DNA from: Dethiosulfovibrio salsuginis
GTDB lineage: Bacteria > Synergistota > Synergistia > Synergistales > Dethiosulfovibrionaceae
Assembly: GCF_900177735.1 (NCBI RefSeq)
Contig: NZ_FXBB01000020.1
Coordinates: 1-46,561, forward strand
Length of the DNA: 46,561 bases
Reading direction: 5' to 3'
Shown here piece after piece: positions 41,457 through 46,561 of this stretch. Position numbers and translations under genes: made by a program. The notes under the pieces are model-generated. The model was not told the DNA's origin, did no database searches, and was given only the letters and a program-made list of their open reading frames with translations. Position 1 is the stretch's first letter, and each line of letters starts with the position of its first letter.

Positions 41457-42817
41457 CCATGTTCATGACTCTGAGCGCACCGATCCCTACGATAGAGATA
41501 GTGGAGGATAGCCTCACACAGGCCAAGAGACTGGAGAGGCTTCTCAGGGAAAACGGCTACAACGTCTCCGTAGCCCGTAACGGGGCTATGGGGCTGGAGA
41601 TGGCGGGAAAAGTCACTCCGACGGTGATAATAACCGACGTCATGATGCCCGAGATGGACGGTTACGAGATGTGCAGGAGGATCAAGGACGATCCTAAGCT
41701 AAAGGACATACCGGTTATTATACTTACATCTCTCTCCGATCCCGGCGATGTCATAAAGGGCCTTCAATCAGGGGCGGATAACTTCCTCACAAAACCCTAC
41801 GAGGACTGCCATTTGCTCAGAAGGTTGCAGAACGTCCTGGCAAACCTGGAGCTTAGAAGGTCGGGGCAGGCACAGATGAGCGTTGAGGTCTACTTCGGCG
41901 GGCAATACCACAAACTGACCGCCGACAGAATACAGATAGTGGATCTGCTGTTATCCACCTTCGAGGCGGCGGTGATGCAGAACAACCAGCTTCAAAAGCT
42001 ATCGGGGGACTACCGAAACGCCCTGGACGACGTGAAAAGGGTCCAGGCAAACTTCCAGACCATAATGGAGACAACCGGAGACGGAGTGGTGGTGGTCGAC
42101 AAGTCTGGATCGGTTAGATACGTCAACCCTGCCGCCGAACTTCTGTTTGAGACATCGAGCCCCAAGATGATAGGAAAGCCTTTTCCCTATTCGGTGGAAG
42201 AAAAAGGTGACAGGGAAATATCCTTTACGACCTCTCGAGGGAAAATCTACGTGGACATGAGGGTGGTTACCTCAAACTGGGACGGAGAACTGGTCAAACT
42301 GGCCACCCTTAGAGACATATCGGAGACGGTCTCCCTCAGGAAAAGGCTGGAGATCGAGGCAACCACCGACGCACTTACAGGACTCTACAACAGAAGGGGC
42401 TTTATGACCATGGGAGAGAAGGCCCTCAAGATAGCCGACGAAAACGGGATAGACGCACTTTGCGTCTTCGCCGACCTGGACGATTTTAAGGCGGTCAACG
42501 ACGACTTCGGCCACGACGAAGGGGATAAGGTCCTTCAGGAAACAGCCCAGATACTTCGAGAAGTATTCAGGGAATCGGATATAGTAGGCAGAGTCGGAGG
42601 GGACGAGTTTGCCGTTATAATCCTGAAAGACTGCGAGGACTGCGAAGAGGCCATAGTAGAGAGGCTCGAAGAAAAGCTGAAATCGGTAAACAGATCGATG
42701 AGCGTGGGGATACACCTCAGAAAAGCGGGAGATAGCTCCAGCCTCTCCGGCTTCATGATAGAGGCGGACAAAAAAATGTACAAAAACAAAGAGGCGAAGA
42801 GAGGGCATAAAGCGTAA
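41453..42817 (+). CDS. REC-PAS-GGDEF diguanylate cyclase (WspR-like output)
   Basis: This ~454-residue protein has a receiver (TVIITDVMMPEMDGYEMCRR), a PAS domain (VQANFQTIMETTGDGVVVVD, GSVRYVNPAAELLFE) and a GGDEF domain with an intact active site (VGGDEFAVII, near 381). RESD precedes GGDEF by five residues, the inhibitory I-site. Unlike WspR it has an added PAS domain between receiver and cyclase. It makes cyclic-di-GMP, probably when phosphorylated by the CheA-REC kinase. I place the start at the ATG at 41453 that overlaps the cheB stop (ATGA) after GAGGAAAGG; in-frame ATGs at 41438 and 41459 are possible. Confidence 0.9.
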   Translation: MTMFMTLSAPIPTIEIVEDSLTQAKRLERLLRENGYNVSVARNGAMGLEMAGKVTPTVIITDVMMPEMDGYEMCRRIKDDPKLKDIPVIILTSLSDPGDVIKGLQSGADNFLTKPYEDCHLLRRLQNVLANLELRRSGQAQMSVEVYFGGQYHKLTADRIQIVDLLLSTFEAAVMQNNQLQKLSGDYRNALDDVKRVQANFQTIMETTGDGVVVVDKSGSVRYVNPAAELLFETSSPKMIGKPFPYSVEEKGDREISFTTSRGKIYVDMRVVTSNWDGELVKLATLRDISETVSLRKRLEIEATTDALTGLYNRRGFMTMGEKALKIADENGIDALCVFADLDDFKAVNDDFGHDEGDKVLQETAQILREVFRESDIVGRVGGDEFAVIILKDCEDCEEAIVERLEEKLKSVNRSMSVGIHLRKAGDSSSLSGFMIEADKKMYKNKEAKRGHKA

Positions 42818-42852
42818 TTCAGTACGGCGATATACTTTTTGGAGGCGTTTTA

Positions 42853-44019
42853 ATGACCGTAGTAGGTATAGGTTCTCTAGAGGGAAAGGTCCTGGACAAG
42901 GACCTTCACGCTCCCAATGGCCGTATGATCCTCGCCAAGGATACATTGGTCACAGCGAGACACGTTGAGGTATTCCTCTCCTGGGGAATAGTTGAGGGGT
43001 CCGTCTACGGAGATTCGCACGACAGGGAGGATGTGGACGATTTAGACGGTCATCCGCCCAGCCCTATCCTGTCGCTATGGAAAGCGGGATGGGGGAAAAG
43101 GTGGATCTCCCGCAGGGCCAGGAGTATTCCGGAAAAGCTGTTCCCCTCAAGCTGCCCAGAGCTGTCCCAGGGGGACCTTCTCCCCATAGAGTCGTTGCTC
43201 TACCTTGAGCCTGGGCTGGCGTCCTACTCTCCGGTGCTCCAGGAGATAATCGACGTGATAGAATCGCCATTCAGCTCGGCGGTCCACGTCGCCGAAGTGG
43301 TAGCTCGCGACTCAGCCCTCTCTGCGCGGTTGCTCAAGCTCGTCAACAGCCCTATATACGGCTTTCCCAGGACCATAAAGTCCATAGAGCAGGCGGTATC
43401 CATAGTCGGCAGCAACGACCTTATGGCCTTGGTGGTCCAGGTCTCCTCCATAGCCTACTTCAGGGGGATAAGCCATAAAAACCTGGACATGAGGAGTTTT
43501 TGGGAGTCATCCATAAGCTGTGCCCTCTTCGCCAGGCTGCTGGCCTTCAGGCGATTCAGAGGCGACGATTCACACTTTTTCGTCGGGGGCATGCTGATGA
43601 ACCTGGGAAGGCTGGTCATGGTTCAAAGGATGCCGGAGGCCTTTTCCATCGCTCTGTACAGAGCATCCAGAGGAGCTTCGCTGCTTGAGTCGGAAAAATC
43701 AGTATTTGGATACCGATCAAGCGACGTTACACTGTCCCTTTTCGACAGATGGTTTCTGCCACCCGATCTGGCTCGCTCCATAACGGAGGCTAGGTCCACT
43801 CGCGTCAACGACAGAAAATCAACTCTGTTTGCCGTGGCAGAGGGGCTTTCTGTCGCAGTAGGCAGCGGCTTTGCGGGGGACTATTACGCCCCTCCCGTGA
43901 GCGACGAGGATCTTGATTTCCTGGGCGTGACGGAGAACGAACTGGATTTTATAATGTGTCAATTTAATAGGCAGAGGGCCGAAATAGTGGACGCCTTTTT
44001 GGGGGGAATAGCTTCATGA
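42853..44019 (+). CDS. HDOD-domain protein
   Basis: This 388-residue protein has an N-terminal ~130-residue region beginning LEGKVLDKDLHAPNGRMILA, as seen in some HD-GYP and HDOD proteins, and a central HDOD domain (VHVAEVVARDSALSARLLKL, VNSPIYGFPRTIKSIEQAVS, IVGSNDL). HDOD domains lack the catalytic His-Asp and act as scaffolds in signalling, often with chemotaxis and cyclic-di-GMP proteins. The ATG follows TTGGAGG. Its stop overlaps the HD-GYP gene by four bases, so the two act together. Confidence 0.85.
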   Translation: MTVVGIGSLEGKVLDKDLHAPNGRMILAKDTLVTARHVEVFLSWGIVEGSVYGDSHDREDVDDLDGHPPSPILSLWKAGWGKRWISRRARSIPEKLFPSSCPELSQGDLLPIESLLYLEPGLASYSPVLQEIIDVIESPFSSAVHVAEVVARDSALSARLLKLVNSPIYGFPRTIKSIEQAVSIVGSNDLMALVVQVSSIAYFRGISHKNLDMRSFWESSISCALFARLLAFRRFRGDDSHFFVGGMLMNLGRLVMVQRMPEAFSIALYRASRGASLLESEKSVFGYRSSDVTLSLFDRWFLPPDLARSITEARSTRVNDRKSTLFAVAEGLSVAVGSGFAGDYYAPPVSDEDLDFLGVTENELDFIMCQFNRQRAEIVDAFLGGIAS

Positions 44020-45272
44020 GGTATCAGGGGATATCGGGGGATCTGGAGTACCAACTCGCCACGTTGAAAGAACGCCATCGCTTCGTGGACAAGATACTGG
44101 ACATAGTCCTCAGGTTAAACGATTTTTCCTCCGTTACCGGCGTGACGGTATCGCCGGAGGAGGTACTGGAGGAGACGTTACGGAGGCTCAAAGGGCTTTT
44201 TCAGTGTTCCTCCGCCGGGTTCTTTCTCATAGATTCCGATGCCTCGTTCAACCTCTCAAGCCACGAGGGAGATCCATCCATCCTTGAGAAGGAAAAAGCC
44301 ATACTGGTCGGGGACGGCAGTTTTGCCTGGGCTCTTCACAGGAACAAACCCACTCTCATAAGGTCATCGGACGGCAAAAATACCGTCCTCCTACACTCCA
44401 TGACAACCTCCAGTAGGACCATGGGGATGTTTTTAGGTATAATATCCTCCGAGAAGGGAACTTTGCTCGACTCTCACCTCTACTTCGTGACCGTGGTGCT
44501 CAACTCCGCTGCCAGCGTCCTCCAATACCTGGAGCTCTTTTCGATGGTCAAGGGCCTTAACGACTCCCTGGAGAGAAAGGTGGATCAACTGACAAAATCG
44601 GAGAGAGAGCTCACAGTCTACAAGGATAAACTGGAGAGGCTTGTGGACCTCAGAACCGCTGAGTTAGGGGAGGCAAATTCAAGGCTCAGCAGATCCCTTC
44701 TGGGTGTGGTCGACGCGATGGGCAAGGTGGTCGAGTCCAGGGATCCATACACAGCCGGCCATCAGAGACGTGTGGCGTCCATAGCCTCCACCATAGCCAG
44801 AAGGCTCGGCCTTTCCGAGGACGATATCGAGGGAGTCAGGATCGCAGGGCTCGTCCACGATATAGGAAAAATCGCCATACCGGCGGAGATACTGACCAAG
44901 CCAGCTAGACTCAACAAGCTGGAATTCCGCATGGTGCAAACCCACCCGGACGCGGGCTACGATATGCTTCAATCCATAGACTTTCCCTGGCCGGTCGCTG
45001 AGATGGTCCGGCAACATCACGAGAGGATGGACGGGTCGGGATACCCGAGAGGAATCAAGGGAGACGAGATCCTGATAGGAGCCCGCTGTCTTGCGGTAGC
45101 GGACGTAGTCGAGGCTATATCCTCCCATAGGCCTTACAGACCGGGATTGGGGCTTGAGGAAGCGAGGCTTGAGCTGGAGACAAACAGGGGAACCAGCTAC
45201 GACCCACAGGTCGTAGACGTCTGCCTCTCCATGATGGATGAAGGGGACTTCATGGATATTTATCTAAGCTGA
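44016..45272 (+). CDS. GAF/HD-GYP cyclic-di-GMP phosphodiesterase
   Basis: This 418-residue protein has an N-terminal GAF-like sensor (EVLEETLRRLKGLFQCSSAG to about 185), a coiled-coil linker, and an HD-GYP domain: AGHQRRVASIASTIARRLGL, VHDIGKIAIPAEILTKP (near 280), HPDAGYDML, and HHERMDGSGYPRG (near 333) with the full GYP loop. All metal ligands are present, so it should hydrolyse cyclic-di-GMP. With the GGDEF protein two genes upstream the operon contains both the making and breaking enzymes. Confidence 0.92.
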   Translation: MRYQGISGDLEYQLATLKERHRFVDKILDIVLRLNDFSSVTGVTVSPEEVLEETLRRLKGLFQCSSAGFFLIDSDASFNLSSHEGDPSILEKEKAILVGDGSFAWALHRNKPTLIRSSDGKNTVLLHSMTTSSRTMGMFLGIISSEKGTLLDSHLYFVTVVLNSAASVLQYLELFSMVKGLNDSLERKVDQLTKSERELTVYKDKLERLVDLRTAELGEANSRLSRSLLGVVDAMGKVVESRDPYTAGHQRRVASIASTIARRLGLSEDDIEGVRIAGLVHDIGKIAIPAEILTKPARLNKLEFRMVQTHPDAGYDMLQSIDFPWPVAEMVRQHHERMDGSGYPRGIKGDEILIGARCLAVADVVEAISSHRPYRPGLGLEEARLELETNRGTSYDPQVVDVCLSMMDEGDFMDIYLS

Positions 45273-45297
45273 GCGATGCAAAAAGGAGGTTAAAGAG

Positions 45298-45933
45298 ATG
45301 AAGACAATAGATTTAACTCACACCATAAAGGAAAACATGCCGGTCTACCCAGGCACGGAACCACCTACCATAGTCAAAGCCACCTCTGTAGAGGTCGAGG
45401 GATTTGCGGAAAAACTCCTGACCCTTTTCAGCCACACCGGAACCCACATGGACGCCCCCGCCCACATGTTAAAAGAGGGCGCCTGCCTGGATCAGATGGA
45501 GGTCAGCACCTTTATGGGAAAGGCCGTGTTGGTCGACACAATAGACATACCGGGCAAAGAGGTGGAGCTGGAGGATCTTCTGCCATTTAAGGCAGCTCTG
45601 GACGAGAGTGACTACCTGATTCTAAGGACCGGTTGGTCTAGGTTTTGGGGTACCGACGACTACTTTGGCCCCTTTCCGGTGTTATCTCAGGAGGCGGCAA
45701 AATGGGTATCGGAGAGGGGACTTAAGGGGATAGGGGTCGATGCAATATCGGTGGATCCTATAGACTCTACGGTCCTGCCAAACCACCTGATCCTGCTGGG
45801 ATCGGGCATGGTCATAGTGGAGAACCTGACAGGCCTGGACGATATGCCCGATTCGTTCACTATCTGCTGTCTTCCGATAAAGATAGGCCAAGCCGACGGA
45901 GCGCCTATAAGGGCCATAGGAATGGTCCAATGA
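45298..45933 (+). CDS. cyclase/kynurenine formamidase-family metal hydrolase
   Basis: This 211-residue protein has the PF04199 signature HTGTHMDAPAHM near residue 47, which supplies the metal-binding His-x3-His-x3-Asp set, preceded by LTHTIKENMPVYPGTEPP. GVDAISVDPID and LLGSGMVIVENLTGLDDM complete the fold. Members include kynurenine formamidase and isatin hydrolase; the substrate cannot be told here. A strong AAAAGGAGG site precedes the ATG. Confidence 0.85.
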   Translation: MKTIDLTHTIKENMPVYPGTEPPTIVKATSVEVEGFAEKLLTLFSHTGTHMDAPAHMLKEGACLDQMEVSTFMGKAVLVDTIDIPGKEVELEDLLPFKAALDESDYLILRTGWSRFWGTDDYFGPFPVLSQEAAKWVSERGLKGIGVDAISVDPIDSTVLPNHLILLGSGMVIVENLTGLDDMPDSFTICCLPIKIGQADGAPIRAIGMVQ

Positions 45934-45955
45934 GGGACGAAGGTCAGAGCAAAAG

Positions 45956-46330
45956 ATGTCCAAGATAGCGTTCATGATGATAGCTGGCGCGTTAGGGGCG
46001 TTGAGCCGTTACTCCCTTTCTTCATTTGTACAGGGAAAGGAGTCGGGATTGTTCCCCTGGGGGACTATGACCGTCAACGTAGCGGGATGTCTTCTTTTTG
46101 GCTTTATATGGGCTTTGGCCAACGAACGACACTTTATATCCGGGCAGACGGCGTTTATCGTCCTTACGGGATTTGTGGGATCCTTCACGACCTTCTCGAC
46201 CATGAGCTTTGAGGCCTTTCATCTCATATCCTCCGCAGCTCACGTCACAGCGATAGCGTATATTTTGGGTTCCCAGGCCATAGGCGTAGGAGCCGCTTTT
46301 TGCGGCGTTCTGCTGGGCAAGCTTGTATAG
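45956..46330 (+). CDS. crcB: fluoride channel FluC/CrcB
   Basis: This 124-residue protein has four membrane helices and the CrcB pattern GALGALSRYSLSSFVQGK, WGTMTVNVAGCLLFGFIWAL and TGFVGSFTTFSTMSFEAFHL, with the pore Asn and the twin Phe track. FluC works as a dual-topology dimer and exports fluoride. No fluoride riboswitch is visible in the short gap before it. It ends before a strong terminator. Confidence 0.92.
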   Translation: MSKIAFMMIAGALGALSRYSLSSFVQGKESGLFPWGTMTVNVAGCLLFGFIWALANERHFISGQTAFIVLTGFVGSFTTFSTMSFEAFHLISSAAHVTAIAYILGSQAIGVGAAFCGVLLGKLV

Positions 46331-46339
46331 GCCATCGAA

Positions 46340-46388
46340 AAAACACAGGAGGTTACGGGATTTGATATCTCGCAACCTCCTGTGTTTT
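46340..46388 (+). terminator. intrinsic terminator after crcB
   Basis: A 15-bp perfect stem (46340-46354 with 46374-46388) with a partly paired 19-nt loop is followed by TTTTTATTTTTG. It ends the cyclase-crcB unit and perhaps the long chemosensory unit. Confidence 0.93.
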
Positions 46389-46500
46389 TATTTTTGTAAC
46401 TATTCAGTCCCCCGCCGATTTAGCTCCTAAACCAGCAGTTCCTTATTTTCTTGCAACGTGATATCATGGCATCAGAATAAATCTGAAAGGAGGCCTATCC

Positions 46501-46561
46501 ATGTTTCAGAAGCCCACCTATGAAGAGCTCTTCGAGGAAACCCAGATGCTCAAGGCGATAA
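46501..46561 (+). CDS. start of a further gene, cut by the window edge
   Basis: An ATG at 46501 follows AAAGGAGG. The 20 visible residues (MFQKPTYEELFEETQMLKAI) are too few to name. KPTYEEL followed by a Glu-rich helix is common at the start of PAS-containing sensor proteins, but that is only a hint. Confidence 0.6.
   Translation, partial: MFQKPTYEELFEETQMLKAI

Noticed and set aside
34257-45272. Flagellar chemotaxis operon
   Set aside because: No free CheY, CheD, CheC or flagellar gene is present; the CheA-receiver fusion, CheR-TPR and GGDEF output fit a Wsp-like system.

Overview
The window looks like chromosomal DNA of an anaerobic, amino-acid-fermenting bacterium, most likely of the Synergistota (Dethiosulfovibrio or Aminomonas type). 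This is an inference from gene content (TRAP transporter with an opine-dehydrogenase-type enzyme, thiamine salvage rather than synthesis, a Zn-ribbon threonine-synthase-like enzyme, a fluoride channel, GG(A/T)-rich coding style). No rRNA or marker gene is present to prove it.

Region 1 (1-13097) is a defence island. It opens with the end of an IS66-family element (1-342), inserted about 50 bp before a DUF262/DUF1524 (GmrSD-like) restriction gene. Next come a deleted phzF scrap, an AAA ATPase/RloB pair resembling AbiL, a second phzF scrap, an unnamed AAA ATPase/PD-(D/E)XK pair, and a complete type I Wadjet operon jetABCD (6496-13097). The last six genes are tightly packed and look like one transcription unit. 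jetB has no ATG, GTG or TTG codon at its 5' end and seems to start at ATT, overlapping the jetA stop.

Region 2 (13098-19089) holds an orphan amino-acid-type binding protein, a YibE/F membrane protein, an alkaline phosphatase broken by a frameshift inside a perfect 26-bp inverted repeat, and a 704-residue exported or membrane protein of unknown function.

Region 3 (19096-27792) is bracketed by two direct copies of a 243-bp, highly structured, MITE-like repeat. Between them lie a FadR/GntR repressor, a divergent TRAP transporter operon (dctQMP type) with matching operator sites, an opine-dehydrogenase-family enzyme and a CHASE-PAS hybrid histidine kinase.

Region 4 (27867-30484) has a UPF0145 gene and, on the minus strand, lspA, a threonine-synthase-like gene and a MntA-HepT toxin-antitoxin pair with 4-nt overlaps between the last three. 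Region 5 (30511-34185, minus) is a thiamine salvage operon thiT-thiZ-thiX-thiY-thiW under a TPP riboswitch whose expression platform can be drawn as two mutually exclusive helices.

Region 6 (34198-45272, plus) is a Wsp-like chemosensory operon: CheW, CheR-TPR, CheW, MCP, CheA-REC, CheB, and a REC-PAS-GGDEF diguanylate cyclase, followed by an HDOD protein and a GAF/HD-GYP phosphodiesterase. No flagellar gene or free CheY is present, so the output is probably cyclic-di-GMP. The window ends with a cyclase-family hydrolase, a CrcB/FluC fluoride channel, a terminator and the first codons of another gene.
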